Assembly (NCBI RefSeq): GCF_000802155.2
Contig: NZ_JQGJ02000003.1
Location: forward strand, 1 to 64,000
Direction of reading: 5' to 3'
DNA from: Pseudomonas frederiksbergensis
Lineage (GTDB): Bacteria > Pseudomonadota > Gammaproteobacteria > Pseudomonadales > Pseudomonadaceae
DNA: 64,000 nt
The notes beneath the pieces were generated by a model. That model made no database searches. It saw only the letters and a program-made list of their open reading frames with translations, and had not been told where the DNA came from. A program made the translations under genes and the position numbers. Positions within the stretch are counted from its first letter, which is position 1. Every line of letters begins with the position of its first letter. Shown piece by piece: positions 1 to 12,620 of the stretch.

Positions 1-75
1 CCCGCTTTGCCGAAACCATCTAACTCATTGAAACTCAAGGAGTTTTACGCTTCGACTGCGCCGGAAGTGGGGCGA

Positions 76-103
76 ATTATAGACATCCAGAATTTGCCGT
101 CAA
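76..103 (-). promoter_or_regulatory. Strong sigma70 promoter, probably P1 of an rRNA operon
   Basis: Read on the minus strand there is a TTGACG -35 box (98-103), a 16-nt spacer and a perfect TATAAT -10 box (76-81), followed by a GC-rich discriminator (GCCCC). This is the layout of stringently controlled rRNA promoters. In PAO1 the tyrS homologue is followed by a 16S rRNA gene (remembered synteny), so an rrn operon probably starts just left of the window. The promoter lies only 15 bp past the tyrS stop codon, so its upstream region overlaps the end of tyrS. A 6-bp hairpin with a 3-nt loop (AAACTC-AAG-GAGTTT, about 31-45) lies in the leader. Confidence 0.75.
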
Positions 104-118
104 CCGTTATTTTCAGCT

Positions 119-1318
119 TTATTCGGATTTCAGCGTAATACGCGCAAACGCCTTCTTGCCAGCTTGGCAGACATGCGTAGAACCCAGCTTATATATATAG
201 GTGCGATCCACTACCACCCCATCAATACGCACACCACCCGAGCCAAGGAGATCTCGCGCCATCGCGGCGTTCTTGACCAAGCCCGCCTTATTGAGGACAG
301 CCGCGATCGGCATATCTTCCGCAGCAGTCAAGCCAATCTCAGGCAAGTCATCTGGCAGCTCGCCATCTTTCATACGATTACCCGCCGCACGATGAGCGCT
401 GGCCGCAGCCTCTTCTCCGTGGAAACGAGCGACGATTTCCTCAGCCAGCTTGATCTTGATATCTCGCGGATTAGCCCCCGCCTCAACATCGGCACGGAAC
501 GCATTGATCTCATCCATGGACCGGAAGCTCAGCAGCTCGAAATAACGCCACATCAGCGCATCAGGAATGGAGACCAACTTGCTGTACATGACGCCCGGCG
601 CTTCCTGGATGCCCACGTAATTGCCCAGGGACTTGGACATCTTCTTCACGCCATCCAGCCCTTCCAGCAAAGGCATGGTCAGGATGCATTGCGCCTCCTG
701 GCCATAACCACGCTGCAGCTCACGCCCCATCAACAGGTTGAACTTCTGGTCGGTACCGCCGAGCTCGACGTCCGCCCGCAGTGCAACCGAGTCATAACCC
801 TGAACAAGCGGGTACAGGAATTCGTGGATAGCGATTGGCTGATTGCTGGTATAGCGCTTATCGAAATCATCACGCTCGAGCATACGAGCGACAGTGTATT
901 GAGACGTCAATCGGATGAAATCAGCCGGCCCCATCTGATCCATCCAGGTGGAATTGAAAGCCACTTCGGTCTTGGCCGGATCCAGGATCTTGAAAACCTG
1001 AGTCTTATAGGTCTCGGCATTATCAAGAACCTGCTCTCGGGTCAGCGGCGGACGCGTCGCGCTCTTGCCGCTTGGATCACCGATCATCCCGGTGAAGTCG
1101 CCTATAAGGAAGATGACCTGATGCCCTAGATCCTGGAACTGACGCAGCTTATTAATAAGCACGGTGTGACCCAGGTGCAGATCGGGCGCTGTCGGATCAA
1201 AACCGGCCTTGATGCGCAGCGGCTGCCCGCGCTTGAGCTTCTCGACCAGCTCGGACTCGACCAACAATTCTTCCGCACCACGCTTGATCAGCGCTAGCTG
1301 CTCTTCAACCGACTTCAT
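119..1318 (-). CDS. tyrS: Tyrosyl-tRNA synthetase
   Basis: This enzyme charges tRNA-Tyr with tyrosine in the cytoplasm. The 399-residue product has the class I signature HLGH at residues 48-51, KMSKS at 226-230 and an S4-like RNA-binding domain over the last 60 or so residues. The reading frame is open for 31 more codons upstream, but the family start is the MKSVEEQ methionine at 1318, which I use. It is transcribed towards the rRNA-type promoter at the window edge with no terminator between them, so readthrough into the rrn operon is possible. Sequence style matches the TyrZ-like type (PA0668) rather than the second pseudomonad TyrRS, but that assignment is from memory. Confidence 0.96.
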   Translation of the reverse strand: MKSVEEQLALIKRGAEELLVESELVEKLKRGQPLRIKAGFDPTAPDLHLGHTVLINKLRQFQDLGHQVIFLIGDFTGMIGDPSGKSATRPPLTREQVLDNAETYKTQVFKILDPAKTEVAFNSTWMDQMGPADFIRLTSQYTVARMLERDDFDKRYTSNQPIAIHEFLYPLVQGYDSVALRADVELGGTDQKFNLLMGRELQRGYGQEAQCILTMPLLEGLDGVKKMSKSLGNYVGIQEAPGVMYSKLVSIPDALMWRYFELLSFRSMDEINAFRADVEAGANPRDIKIKLAEEIVARFHGEEAAASAHRAAGNRMKDGELPDDLPEIGLTAAEDMPIAAVLNKAGLVKNAAMARDLLGSGGVRIDGVVVDRTYIYKLGSTHVCQAGKKAFARITLKSE

Positions 1319-1530
1319 AACAGACCCGTAAGGCTCAGATTCAAAGGGCCCCAACCATACAAGAACGCTCACCAAATACAAGGTTTGCGGGGTGCGCAGG
1401 CGCCAATCCACAGAACAGAAGGCTCGCGGGCTTGCTTCGCAGGGGTTTTGGTTATATTTTATACAGTTATTTCATCTTCATCATGTCATTCATCTTTTCC
1501 AATTCATTTTTTTAAAAGTCAAAATTACTT

Positions 1531-4043
<2,513 letters not shown>

Positions 4044-4064
4044 GAAATGATCATTGCAGGCAAT

Positions 4065-4101
4065 AAAAAACCGCAGGGCCGTGAGGCACTGCGGTTTTTT
4101 T
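4065..4101. terminator. Bidirectional rho-independent terminator between anmK and erpA
   Basis: AAAAAACCGCAG (4065-4076) pairs with CTGCGGTTTTTT (4089-4100) around a 12-nt loop. The flanking A and T runs make it work for the convergent anmK (+) and erpA (-). Confidence 0.9.
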
Positions 4102-4111
4102 GCTGAAGCAC

Positions 4112-4462
4112 TTAGATCGAAAACGAAGAACCACAACCACAAGTAGTAGTAGCGTTTGGATTCTTGATCACGAAACGCGACCCTTCCAAGCCTTCCTGGT
4201 AATCCACCTCGGCACCCGCCAGGTACTGGAAGCTCATCGGATCGACGACCAGGCTGACGCCTTCGCGCTCGACAATGGTGTCATCCTCAGCCACGTCCTC
4301 ATCAAAAGTGAAGCCGTACTGGAAACCTGAACAACCGCCGCCCGTCACGAATACGCGCAGCTTCAAACGATCATTGCCCTCTTCATCGACCAGGCTCTTC
4401 ACCTTGTGCGCAGCACCTTGGGTGAATTGCAAAGCCGTGGGGGTGAAGGTTTCGACGCTCAT
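4112..4462 (-). CDS. erpA: Iron-sulfur cluster insertion protein ErpA
   Basis: ErpA is an A-type carrier that delivers Fe-S clusters to target enzymes, including those of isoprenoid synthesis. The 116-residue protein has the three conserved cysteines at C44 (GGGCSGF), C108 and C110 (CGCGS). The open frame extends 26 codons further upstream, but the ATG at 4462 is preceded by a GGGAG ribosome-binding site and matches the family start. It converges on anmK across a shared terminator. Confidence 0.96.
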   Translation of the reverse strand: MSVETFTPTALQFTQGAAHKVKSLVDEEGNDRLKLRVFVTGGGCSGFQYGFTFDEDVAEDDTIVEREGVSLVVDPMSFQYLAGAEVDYQEGLEGSRFVIKNPNATTTCGCGSSFSI

Positions 4463-4611
4463 GCTGAATATCTCCCGGCGTTTACGCCGCCATAATGCGT
4501 GATGGCGGGCATTATCCGCTTCTCCTACAAAATTGGTCAACTATTTAGAAGAGCAGTGGCGAACTACAAGCTTCAAGCCTGGAGCCGCCAACGTAGCGCC
4601 TACGGCTGCCG

Positions 4612-5646
4612 TTACGGCAGCATCCCCGCGTGTGACAGCCCCAGGCGCTCATCCAGCCCGAACAGGATGTTCAAGTTCTGGACTGCCTGCCCGGACGCGC
4701 CCTTGACCAGGTTATCGATGACCGACAACACCACCACCAGATCCCCATCCTGCGGCCGATGCACGGCGATCCGGCAAACGTTCGCACCACGCACGCTGCG
4801 GGTCTCAGGGTGGCTGCCGGCGGGCATCACGTCGACGAACGGTTCGTTGGCGTAACGCTTTTCGAACAACGCTTGCAGGTCCACTGAACGGTCGACCACC
4901 GTTGCATAAAGAGTGGAATGGATGCCACGTATCATCGGGGTCAGGTGCGGCACAAAGGTCAGGCCGACATCCTTGCCCGCTGCCCGGCTCAATCCCTGGC
5001 GAATTTCAGGCAGGTGGCGGTGTCCCTTGACCGCGTAGGCCTTCATGCTTTCCGAGGTTTCGGAATACAGCGAACCGACACTGGCGCCACGCCCCGCACC
5101 GCTGACACCGGACTTGCAGTCGGCTATCAGCCGCGAAGCATCGGCAAGACCGGCCTCCAACAACGGAAGGAATCCCAACTGCGTCGCAGTCGGGTAGCAA
5201 CCCGGAACCGCAATCAAGCGCGCCTGCCTGATTTTTTCCCGATTGACTTCGGGCAAGCCATAGACCGCTTCATCAAGCAGCTCTGGTGCTCCGTGAGGCT
5301 GGCCGTACCACTTGGCCCATTCCTGGGCATCCTGCAGGCGGAAGTCTGCCGACAGGTCGATGACCTTGGTCCCGGCGGCCAGCAATTCACCGGCCAGGCC
5401 GTGAGCAACACCGTGGGGCGTGGCGAAAAACACCACGTCGCACGCGCCTAGGGTCTTGATGTCCGGGACGCTGAATGCCAGGCCGTCGTAATGACCCCGC
5501 AGGTTCGGATACATGTCGGCGACGGCCAAGCCGGCCTCGGATCGGGAAGTGATGACCACCACCTCAGCCTGCGGATGCTGCGCCAGCAGACGCAGCAGTT
5601 CGACACCGGTGTAACCCGTGCCGCCGACGATACCGACCTTGACCAT
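4612..5646 (-). CDS. argC: N-acetyl-gamma-glutamyl-phosphate reductase
   Basis: ArgC is the NADPH-dependent third step of arginine biosynthesis and makes N-acetylglutamate semialdehyde. The 344-residue product starts [14 protein letters not shown] (dinucleotide-binding loop) and has the active-site cysteine in VPGCYPT. I start at 5646; 24 further in-frame codons upstream do not belong to the family. The TTA that encodes the stop lies exactly in the 3-nt loop of a 7-bp hairpin (GCTGCCG-TTA-CGGCAGC on the plus strand), without a U-run, so it is at best a weak terminator. Confidence 0.96.
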   Translation of the reverse strand: MVKVGIVGGTGYTGVELLRLLAQHPQAEVVVITSRSEAGLAVADMYPNLRGHYDGLAFSVPDIKTLGACDVVFFATPHGVAHGLAGELLAAGTKVIDLSADFRLQDAQEWAKWYGQPHGAPELLDEAVYGLPEVNREKIRQARLIAVPGCYPTATQLGFLPLLEAGLADASRLIADCKSGVSGAGRGASVGSLYSETSESMKAYAVKGHRHLPEIRQGLSRAAGKDVGLTFVPHLTPMIRGIHSTLYATVVDRSVDLQALFEKRYANEPFVDVMPAGSHPETRSVRGANVCRIAVHRPQDGDLVVVLSVIDNLVKGASGQAVQNLNILFGLDERLGLSHAGMLP

Positions 5647-5780
5647 AAACCTGCCCTCACCGAACCCACTGGAAAGCCGTCGATGATAGGGGCCGCAGGG
5701 CGCCGCGACAACCGTCAAGGTGACGTGTGGCCGCTCTAACCTCTACTATCGGGCTACCGTGAATCTGGGAATAACTAAAA

Positions 5781-6212
5781 ATGCTCTATCTATGGCTCAA
5801 AGCACTTCACATTGTCAGCATGGTCTGCTGGTTCGCCGGCCTGTTCTACCTGCCTCGCCTGTTCGTCTATCACGCCCAAAGCGAGGACAGCGTCAGCAAA
5901 GAACGCTTCAGTGTCATGGAGCGCAAGTTGTATCGCGGCATCATGGGGCCGGCGATGATTGCCACCTTGGTGTTCGGCATCTGGCTGCTAAGCCTCAACG
6001 CCAGTGCCTATTTCACTCAAGGAGGCTGGATGCACGCCAAGCTGACCCTGGTTGTGCTGCTGATCGGTTACCACCATATGTGCGGCGCCCAGGTGAAGCG
6101 CTTCGCCCGTGGCGAAAACACCCGCAGCCATGTCTTTTATCGCTGGTTCAACGAAGTGCCGGTTCTTATATTGCTGGCTATCGTAATTCTCGTCGTGGTC
6201 CGTCCGTTCTAA
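5781..6212 (+). CDS. hemJ: Protoporphyrinogen IX oxidase, HemJ type
   Basis: HemJ is the membrane-bound oxidase that converts protoporphyrinogen IX to protoporphyrin IX in haem synthesis. The 143-residue protein is almost all hydrophobic helices (about 4-24, 54-72, 82-101, 122-140). It carries the family histidine in WLKALHIVSMVCWFAG (H10) and the MHAKL segment. It is divergent from argC, separated by 134 bp, and has only a weak ribosome-binding site (GGGA). Confidence 0.9.
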   Translation: MLYLWLKALHIVSMVCWFAGLFYLPRLFVYHAQSEDSVSKERFSVMERKLYRGIMGPAMIATLVFGIWLLSLNASAYFTQGGWMHAKLTLVVLLIGYHHMCGAQVKRFARGENTRSHVFYRWFNEVPVLILLAIVILVVVRPF

Positions 6213-6245
6213 TTCCAACCGCATACTGACCAGGGGTGCCATCCA

Positions 6246-7214
6246 ATGTCGCTGCCCGCTTTGCTTGAACAACGTCTGCGACTGCCCGTCGCGGCCGCAC
6301 CGATGTTTCTCATTTCCAACCCCCAGTTGGTGCTGGCCTGCTGTCGCAATGGTGTTATCGGCAGCTTCCCGGCGCTGAACCAACGCGAAAGCAGTGGCTT
6401 CAAGGCGTGGCTGGAAGAAATCGAAGCAGGCCTGGCCAAGCTGGAAAACCCGGCACCCTATGCGGTCAACCTGATCGTCCATAACAGTAATCCGCGACTT
6501 GAGGCCGACTTGGCGATCTGCATCGAACATAAGGTGCCGATCGTCATCACCAGCCTGGGCGCGGTTAAAGAACTGGTCGACGCAGTCCACGGCTATGGCG
6601 GGCTGGTATTCCACGACGTGACCACCCGCCGCCATGCCGAAAAAGCCGCCGAGGCAGGCGTCGATGGCCTGATCGCCGTTGCAGCAGGCGCCGGTGGACA
6701 CGCCGGCACTTGGAGCCCGTTCGCACTGCTCGCGGAAATCCGGCAGTTCTTTGATAAAACCCTGCTGCTCGCAGGATGTTTGAACCATGGCCATCAGATA
6801 TTGGCGGCTCAACTGCTCGGCGCGGATTTGGCCTACTTAGGAACGCGCTTTATCGGCACGATCGAAAGTCACGCGCCCGACGCTTATAAAGAGATGTTGC
6901 TCACATCCAGAGCTGCCGACATCGTGCATACTCCTGCTGTGTCCGGAGTGCCCGCCAGCTTCATGCGCCAGAGCCTGGAAAGTGCCGGCTTCGACCTTTC
7001 CGCCCTGCACGGCAAGGGCACGGCGAACTCCGGCTCAAAACTCAAACCGCTGAATGATGAAGCCAAGGCCTGGAAAACCGTATGGTCCGCAGGTCAAGGC
7101 GTGGGTGAGATCCATGATTTGCCAAGTGTCGATCAGTTGATCGCACGCCTGGATGAAGAATACCGCCACGCGCAAGCACGGGCGGCACAGCTTGGCGGCC
7201 AATGGCCCCGCTGA
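6246..7214 (+). CDS. Nitronate monooxygenase family protein (2-nitropropane dioxygenase-like)
   Basis: This 322-residue FMN-dependent TIM-barrel protein belongs to the family that oxidises alkyl nitronates. Visible hallmarks are the N-terminal LPVAAAPMFLISNP strand, the GAGGHAG phosphate-binding loop (about 156-162) and LLGADLAYLGTRFI near residue 195. The real substrate is not evident from sequence and some family members are NADH:quinone reductases. It starts 33 bp after hemJ with an AGGGG-type ribosome-binding site, so both may be co-transcribed. Confidence 0.88.
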   Translation: MSLPALLEQRLRLPVAAAPMFLISNPQLVLACCRNGVIGSFPALNQRESSGFKAWLEEIEAGLAKLENPAPYAVNLIVHNSNPRLEADLAICIEHKVPIVITSLGAVKELVDAVHGYGGLVFHDVTTRRHAEKAAEAGVDGLIAVAAGAGGHAGTWSPFALLAEIRQFFDKTLLLAGCLNHGHQILAAQLLGADLAYLGTRFIGTIESHAPDAYKEMLLTSRAADIVHTPAVSGVPASFMRQSLESAGFDLSALHGKGTANSGSKLKPLNDEAKAWKTVWSAGQGVGEIHDLPSVDQLIARLDEEYRHAQARAAQLGGQWPR

Positions 7215-7256
7215 AACCAACCAAAAAAACCAATTTGAAAGACAAGGATGCCAGGC

Positions 7257-8219
7257 ATGAGCGAAAACCGTTTCAACATCGTATTCGACGGGGCTTTGCT
7301 GCCTGGCGTCGATACGACGACCGCCAAGCTCAATCTCGCCGAACTGTTCAAAAGCGATGTCAGCGCGATAGAGCGCCTGTTCAGTGGCCGCAAAGTGTCC
7401 CTGAAAAACAACCTGTCCCAGAATGAAGCGCAGCAGTATCTCGAAGCGCTCCATAAAACCGGGATCGATGCACGGATCGAAACCGAACCGTCCCTCCAGT
7501 TGAATCTTGGCGAAGTGCAGGAATCGCCCCAGCCGAGTGCACGGCATCCTGAGTCGATCATCGACCCTGCCTCTCCCTACGCGCCTCCACGAGCACAAGT
7601 AGGCGAGGCATTTGCCGAATATGGCACGCTAAAGCCCTTCAGCTTCGAAGGACGTATCGGGCGCCTCCGCTACCTGGCCTGGACCATGGTTCTGACCCTG
7701 GCCATGCTTCCCCTTGTCGGCCTGGGCTTCTGGCTCGCCACGACCTGGCTGCTCGCTTCCGATTCGATCGCGGGGCTGATTGTCGGCGGCCTGGTCGCCG
7801 CCGTCGTCGTGCTGGCGTTTGCCTTTGTGAGCATCCAGTTCAACGTCCAGCGCCTGCATGACCTCGGCTGGTCAGGGTGGTTGTGGCTGATCAACCTCGT
7901 TCCATTCGTGGGCAGCATCTTCCCGTTCATCCTCATCATCGCTCCGGGCAATACCGGCGCAAACCAGTACGGCCCGCCTCCTCCGCGCAACACCACGGCG
8001 GTCAAGCTGCTGGCGTCGCTTTGGCTGGTGATGATCGTCTTGATTTTCATGGCCACGTTCGCCGGTATCTTCGGAGCCCTCCAGGAGGATTACGACAGCA
8101 GCGACGTGAGCAGCTATGAAAGCAGCGAATATAGCGACCAGAGCGCCGAAGAACCCGCGGCGGAGGCAGCCGAGCCCGCCTCGCCTTCTGTAGACTACCA
8201 AGAAGAAGAGGAACAATAA
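7257..8219 (+). CDS. DUF805 membrane protein with acidic C-terminal tail
   Basis: Function unknown. The 320-residue protein has a soluble N-terminal region (about 1-115, beginning SENRFNIVFDG), then a DUF805 domain. That domain opens with FEGRIGRLRYLAW and has four hydrophobic segments (about 138-165, 170-195, 208-235, 245-275) and the FNVQRLHDLGWSGW motif. It ends in a roughly 45-residue Ser/Glu/Asp tail (YDSSDVSSYESSEYSD and EEEEQ). I prefer the ATG at 7257, which has AAGGA upstream, over the in-frame ATG at 7248. The tail resembles a disordered, charged cytoplasmic extension. Confidence 0.85.
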   Translation: MSENRFNIVFDGALLPGVDTTTAKLNLAELFKSDVSAIERLFSGRKVSLKNNLSQNEAQQYLEALHKTGIDARIETEPSLQLNLGEVQESPQPSARHPESIIDPASPYAPPRAQVGEAFAEYGTLKPFSFEGRIGRLRYLAWTMVLTLAMLPLVGLGFWLATTWLLASDSIAGLIVGGLVAAVVVLAFAFVSIQFNVQRLHDLGWSGWLWLINLVPFVGSIFPFILIIAPGNTGANQYGPPPPRNTTAVKLLASLWLVMIVLIFMATFAGIFGALQEDYDSSDVSSYESSEYSDQSAEEPAAEAAEPASPSVDYQEEEEQ

Positions 8220-8281
8220 GCGTACTTCGCGCCGGTGACTGCCACGTCCAACGGCGCGAAGCCGTTGCGATGGAGAACTGC

Positions 8282-9103
8282 ATGACCCGTTACGCTCTGA
8301 TCACCGGCGCCTCCAGTGGTATCGGCCTGGCCATGGCCGAAGCTCTGGCTCGGCGCGGGCGCAACCTGTTACTGGTAGCTCGACAGCGCGATCGGCTGGA
8401 AAGCATTGCTATCGAACTGACCCAACGATTTGGCGTGGAAGTCCTGTTTCGGGCTTGCGACCTGAGCGAGCCCTTGCGGCTTTCAGGTTTTCTCCTGGAA
8501 TTGGAGGACGGCGAGCGACAGATAGACCTGCTGGTCAATTGCGCCGGCATCGGCACCTGCGGTCCGTTCCTGGGCCAGGACTGGATGACCGAACAAGACC
8601 TGATCGAAGTGAATATCCTTGCCCTGACCCGCCTCTGTCATGCAGTAGGCAACAGCATGGCGCTGCACGGAGGCGGCCAGATTCTCAACGTCGCCTCTAT
8701 CGCCGCGTTCCAGCCCGGCCCCTGGATGAGCACTTATCACGCCAGCAAGGCCTATGTGTTGCACTTCTCCGAAGCCCTTCGGATAGAGCTCAGGAAATGC
8801 GCAATCAAGGTATCAGTTCTTTGCCCGGGTCCAAACCATGCAGTTTTTTTCGCCAAGGCCCAGGCGGACGAGCAGAAACTGCGTAGTAACAAAAAGTCGA
8901 TGAGCCCTGAAGAAATTGCGCTGTATGCCGTCCGCGCATTGGACCGGGACCGCGCCATCATCATCCCTGGGCGTCGCAATCGCTTGATCGCCATGCTGCC
9001 ACGACTCGCGCCGCGCTGGCTGGTTCGAACCCTGGCCGGCATATTCAATAAAACCTGCTACTCACGGTGCCCCCCCTCCGACCTGAAAACCCGGGCTCGC
9101 TGA
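8282..9103 (+). CDS. Short-chain dehydrogenase/reductase
   Basis: This NAD(P)-dependent oxidoreductase has 273 residues. It has the TGASSGIG cofactor loop at residues 8-15, the NCAG motif near 87, a catalytic Ser in NVASIAAF and the YHASK catalytic pair. The ATG at 8282 has GGAGA 5 nt upstream, so I prefer it to the ATG at 8270. Substrate unknown; the hydrophobic C-terminal segment recalls the DltE/YqjQ-like lipid-associated subgroup. Confidence 0.88.
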   Translation: MTRYALITGASSGIGLAMAEALARRGRNLLLVARQRDRLESIAIELTQRFGVEVLFRACDLSEPLRLSGFLLELEDGERQIDLLVNCAGIGTCGPFLGQDWMTEQDLIEVNILALTRLCHAVGNSMALHGGGQILNVASIAAFQPGPWMSTYHASKAYVLHFSEALRIELRKCAIKVSVLCPGPNHAVFFAKAQADEQKLRSNKKSMSPEEIALYAVRALDRDRAIIIPGRRNRLIAMLPRLAPRWLVRTLAGIFNKTCYSRCPPSDLKTRAR

Positions 9104-9152
9104 CCGAGCCGGCGGTACACTCGAACTCAACCAATCCAATGGAGATACAGCT

Positions 9153-9491
9153 GTGGATACTCTGTTCACCAAGATCATCAGCCGGGAAATCCCGGCCAGG
9201 ATCCTCTACGAGGATGACCAGGTCCTGGCCTTCCATGACATTGCTCCGCAGGCTCCGGTGCACTTCCTGGTCATCCCGAAAAAGCCGATCCGCACCCTCA
9301 ACGACCTGACCGAGGAAGACAAGGGACTGGCCGGACACATCCTGTTCACCGCCCAGCGCCTGGCGCTAGAACTTGGCTGCGAGGAAGGCTTTCGCGTGGT
9401 GATGAACTGCAATGAACTTGGCGGGCAAACTGTCTATCACATTCATATGCATGTGCTGGGACAGCGCCAGATGAACTGGCCGCCGGGTTGA
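9153..9491 (+). CDS. HIT family nucleotide-binding protein (HinT-like)
   Basis: This small hydrolase of the histidine-triad superfamily probably acts on purine nucleoside phosphoramidates. It has 112 residues, with the triad motif HIHMHVLG near the C-terminus. The start is a GTG at 9153 preceded by GGAGA; there is no ATG in a suitable place. It lies 49 bp after the SDR gene. Confidence 0.93.
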   Translation: MDTLFTKIISREIPARILYEDDQVLAFHDIAPQAPVHFLVIPKKPIRTLNDLTEEDKGLAGHILFTAQRLALELGCEEGFRVVMNCNELGGQTVYHIHMHVLGQRQMNWPPG

Positions 9492-9565
9492 TACCCTGAC
9501 CCAACGCAAATCCTCAGCGGCCGATTGAGTTAAACTGGCCGCCGTGATTTTTTCCGGAGGTACGC

Positions 9566-10213
9566 ATGACTACCCAACGTCACTACTCGCCCATTGACCG
9601 TTTGCTGCTGCAAGCCGATACCGCGATGCGCACGCTGCTACCCTTCAGTGGCCAGCCGTACCGCCCATCACCGGCAATCGTGCAGCCGGACGTGCAGATG
9701 AGCGACGAAGAGACTCGCCATGTCGCTGGGCTGATGCGCATCAACCACACCGGTGAAGTTTGCGCCCAGGCCCTTTATCAAGGGCAGGCGCTGACGGCAA
9801 AACTGCCGCAGGTCCGCGAGGCGATGGAACAGGCCGCCGAAGAAGAAATCGATCACCTGGTCTGGTGTGAGCAACGCATCCGCCAACTGGGCAGCCATAC
9901 CAGCGTGCTGAATCCGTTGTTCTATGGGATGTCCTTCGGGATCGGCGCGGTCGCCGGCTTGATCAGCGATAAAGTCAGCCTCGGTTTCGTAGCGGCAACC
10001 GAGCATCAAGTGTGCAAGCATTTGAATGAACACCTGCAGCAATTGCCGGCCGAGGATGACAAATCCAGGGCGATACTCGAACAGATGCGCGAGGACGAGG
10101 AGCACCACGCGGAAAGCGCGCTCGATGCAGGCGGCTTCCGCTTCCCCGCGCCCGTCAAGTTCGGCATGAGTCTGTTGGCGAAGGTGATGACCAAGAGCAC
10201 CTATCGGATCTGA
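9566..10213 (+). CDS. coq7: Ubiquinone biosynthesis hydroxylase Coq7
   Basis: Coq7 is the di-iron monooxygenase that performs the penultimate hydroxylation of the ubiquinone ring. The 215-residue protein shows the ferritin-like iron ligands in [14 protein letters not shown], the EEEIDHLVW motif and [11 protein letters not shown]. It has a clear CCGGAGG ribosome-binding site and is followed by a strong terminator shared with speD. Confidence 0.96.
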   Translation: MTTQRHYSPIDRLLLQADTAMRTLLPFSGQPYRPSPAIVQPDVQMSDEETRHVAGLMRINHTGEVCAQALYQGQALTAKLPQVREAMEQAAEEEIDHLVWCEQRIRQLGSHTSVLNPLFYGMSFGIGAVAGLISDKVSLGFVAATEHQVCKHLNEHLQQLPAEDDKSRAILEQMREDEEHHAESALDAGGFRFPAPVKFGMSLLAKVMTKSTYRI

Positions 10214-10236
10214 TAACGGAACCAGCCTCCAGAACC

Positions 10237-10276
10237 AAAAAAGGCGACTGTCCCCAAGGGCAGTCGCCTTTTTTTT
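10237..10276. terminator. Bidirectional terminator between coq7 and speD
   Basis: AAAAAAGGCGACTG (from 10237) pairs with CAGTCGCCTTTTTTTT (10261-10276) around a short CCCC-containing loop. It serves the convergent coq7 and speD. Confidence 0.92.
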
Positions 10277-10285
10277 GCCGAATCC

Positions 10286-11080
10286 TTAGCGCGGCATGTT
10301 GCGCGCGTAGAAGATTTCCAGCATTTCGTGCTTCACACGCTCTTCCACCTGGCCACGCTGCTCGATAGACAGGTTGCTGGTGGCGTCACCGAACAGGTAG
10401 TTATCCAGTTCGAAGTCCTTGAGGAGCATTTTCGTGTGGAACAGGTTTTCCTGGTACACGTTCACGTCGGTCATCTGGTACGCGTCGCGAGTGTCCTCGG
10501 ACAGATAGTTCTGAATCGAGTTGATCTCATGATCGATGAAGTGCTTGTGGCCTTCCACGTCCCGGGTAAACCCACGCACGCGATAATCCACGGTCACAAT
10601 ATCGGAATCGAACTGGTGAATCAGGAAGTTGAGTGCCTTGAGCGGTGAAATGACGCCACAGGTCGACACATCGATGTCCACTCGGAACGTCGCGATACCG
10701 TCCACCGGATGGATTTCCGGATAGGTATGTACCGTGATGTGGCTCTTGTCGAGGTGTGCCAGGATAATTTCAGGCAACGGACCCGGCGACTCTTCGATCT
10801 GGCTGTCGGTCGGTGTTACCGGCTCTTCCGAGATCAGAATGGTCACGCTGGCGCCCTGGGGTTCATAGTCCTGACTGGCGATGTTCAGGATGTTGGCACC
10901 AATGATATCGACAACTTCAGTGAGGATCTGCGTGAGGCGCTTGGCGTTGTACTCTTTATTGATGTACTCGACGTAGGCCTGCTGGTCTTGCGGGGTTTCC
11001 GCATAGCAGATGTCATAGATGTTGAAGCTCAAGGTCTTTGTCAGGTTATTGAACCCATGGAGCTTGAGTTTGCTTTTCAC
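10286..11080 (-). CDS. speD: S-adenosylmethionine decarboxylase proenzyme
   Basis: SpeD makes the aminopropyl donor for spermidine synthesis. The 264-residue proenzyme has the self-cleavage site in [14 protein letters not shown], where Ser113 becomes the pyruvoyl group. The start is a GTG at 11080 with an AGAG-type ribosome-binding site; the frame stays open for 51 more codons upstream but family proteins begin with (V/M)[11 protein letters not shown]. It ends immediately before a strong terminator. Confidence 0.95.
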   Translation of the reverse strand: MKSKLKLHGFNNLTKTLSFNIYDICYAETPQDQQAYVEYINKEYNAKRLTQILTEVVDIIGANILNIASQDYEPQGASVTILISEEPVTPTDSQIEESPGPLPEIILAHLDKSHITVHTYPEIHPVDGIATFRVDIDVSTCGVISPLKALNFLIHQFDSDIVTVDYRVRGFTRDVEGHKHFIDHEINSIQNYLSEDTRDAYQMTDVNVYQENLFHTKMLLKDFELDNYLFGDATSNLSIEQRGQVEERVKHEMLEIFYARNMPR

Positions 11081-11318
11081 CGTTTGAAAACTCTCTGTGT
11101 ATTGCGGCCCGGCCGCGTGATCAAGCATGCCCGTCAGATGCGAACGACGCACCTGCGTAGGACGGTTAACACCTCTTCGCGATGGCGATTTTGGTTGTCT
11201 GTCCAGGCAAATGACCGACCACTGGCCGATCACCGCCCTGAAAAAAGTGGCGCATTATGCAGACGTCAGCTTCTGATCGCCAGAGCTTGCACCGCTTTTG
11301 TGATGGTTGGATGTCGAT

Positions 11319-11741
11319 TCAACCCAATTCGATGATTTCATAATCGTGAGTGATTTCAACACCTGCTGCGCCGAGCATGATCGAAGCTGAGCAGTACTTC
11401 TCCGCCGACAACTCAATGGCGCGCTTGACCTGGGCTTCCTTCAGCCCCCGGCCCTTAACCACGAAATGCATGTGGATCTTGGTAAATACCTTCGGGTCTT
11501 CGGTCGCACGCTCCGCTTCAAGGAAAGCCTCACAACTCTCGACCGCCTGGCGTGATTTCTTGAGGATGCTGACCACGTCGAAGTTACTGCAGCCACCCAC
11601 ACCCAGCAGCAGCATTTCCATCGGCCGGACACCCAGGTTACGACCTCCAGCTTCTGGCGGGCCGTCCATGACGACCACATGACCGCTGCCCGATTCACCG
11701 AGGAACATGGCTTCGCCAGCCCATTGGATGCGTGCCTTCAT
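11319..11741 (-). CDS. OsmC family protein (YhfA-like)
   Basis: This 140-residue protein belongs to the OsmC/Ohr fold family of thiol-dependent peroxide-detoxifying or related proteins. It has GGCSNFDVV with the first conserved cysteine (about residue 58) and a second cysteine in [13 protein letters not shown]. The ATG at 11741 gives the usual family length; the longer reading frame is not supported. It is divergent from vfr. Confidence 0.88.
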   Translation of the reverse strand: MKARIQWAGEAMFLGESGSGHVVVMDGPPEAGGRNLGVRPMEMLLLGVGGCSNFDVVSILKKSRQAVESCEAFLEAERATEDPKVFTKIHMHFVVKGRGLKEAQVKRAIELSAEKYCSASIMLGAAGVEITHDYEIIELG

Positions 11742-11975
11742 CGCCAAGACTCCACTGTCAAAAAAAGGGGGCGCCAGCTTAGCACACCACCCTGCAGTGG
11801 CAGCTGTCGCCTTGGGACAGCGGGGCGGATACCGCCAAGTAAATTCTCGAATCAATTTTGGACGCCTCTGTTAAGCTGGCGCCCAATCACTGGCGTATTG
11901 CCAGCTTTTAGCGAAAGCTATTCGCATCCACAAAAAATCAAACCAACACACCGCGCAGTTTTCCGGGACACAACC

Positions 11976-12620
11976 ATGGTTGCCATTACTCCCACGTCCA
12001 AGATCAAGAACCTCGACAAACTCTTGATGCATTGCCAGCGTCGCCGCTACCCCGCCAAGCAAAACATCATCTGCGCGGGCGATCGTTCCGACACGCTGTT
12101 TTTTATCATCAAGGGTTCGGTCACTATCCTGATCGAAGATGATGACGGACGAGAGATGATCATTGCCTACCTCAACTCCGGGGATTTTTTTGGCGAGCTG
12201 GGGTTGTTTGAGCAGGCGGGGAGAGAGCAGGAACGCAGTGCCTGGGTGCGAGCCAAAATCGAATGCGATGTTGCTGAAATCAGCTACAGCAAATTCAGGG
12301 AGCTGTCGCAGCAGGACCCGGATATCCTTTACGTCCTCAGCGGACAAATCGCACAGCGCCTGCGCAACACCACTCGCAAAGTCGGCGACCTCGCCTTCTT
12401 TGATGTCACCGGCCGCGTCGCTCGCTGCTTATTGGAATTGTGCAAGCAGCCCGACGCGATGACCCATCCGGATGGCATGCAAATCAAAGTGACCCGCCAG
12501 GAAATCGGCCGAATCGTGGGCTGTTCGCGGGAAATGGTCGGTCGTGTGCTCAAGGATCTGGAAGAACGCAACCTGGTCAGCGTCAAAGGCAAGACCATGG
12601 TGGTATTCGGAACCCGCTAA
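11976..12620 (+). CDS. vfr: cAMP-responsive transcription factor Vfr (CRP family)
   Basis: This global regulator of virulence and motility genes in pseudomonads is activated by cAMP. The 214-residue length equals that of Vfr. An N-terminal cyclic-nucleotide domain (about 20-115) contains the [11 protein letters not shown] phosphate-binding motif, and a C-terminal winged helix contains [20 protein letters not shown]. The start ATG has no strong Shine-Dalgarno. A small hairpin CTGGC-GTATT-GCCAG lies about 80 bp upstream in the leader. Its stop overlaps that of the convergent ligase gene. Confidence 0.95.
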   Translation: MVAITPTSKIKNLDKLLMHCQRRRYPAKQNIICAGDRSDTLFFIIKGSVTILIEDDDGREMIIAYLNSGDFFGELGLFEQAGREQERSAWVRAKIECDVAEISYSKFRELSQQDPDILYVLSGQIAQRLRNTTRKVGDLAFFDVTGRVARCLLELCKQPDAMTHPDGMQIKVTRQEIGRIVGCSREMVGRVLKDLEERNLVSVKGKTMVVFGTR

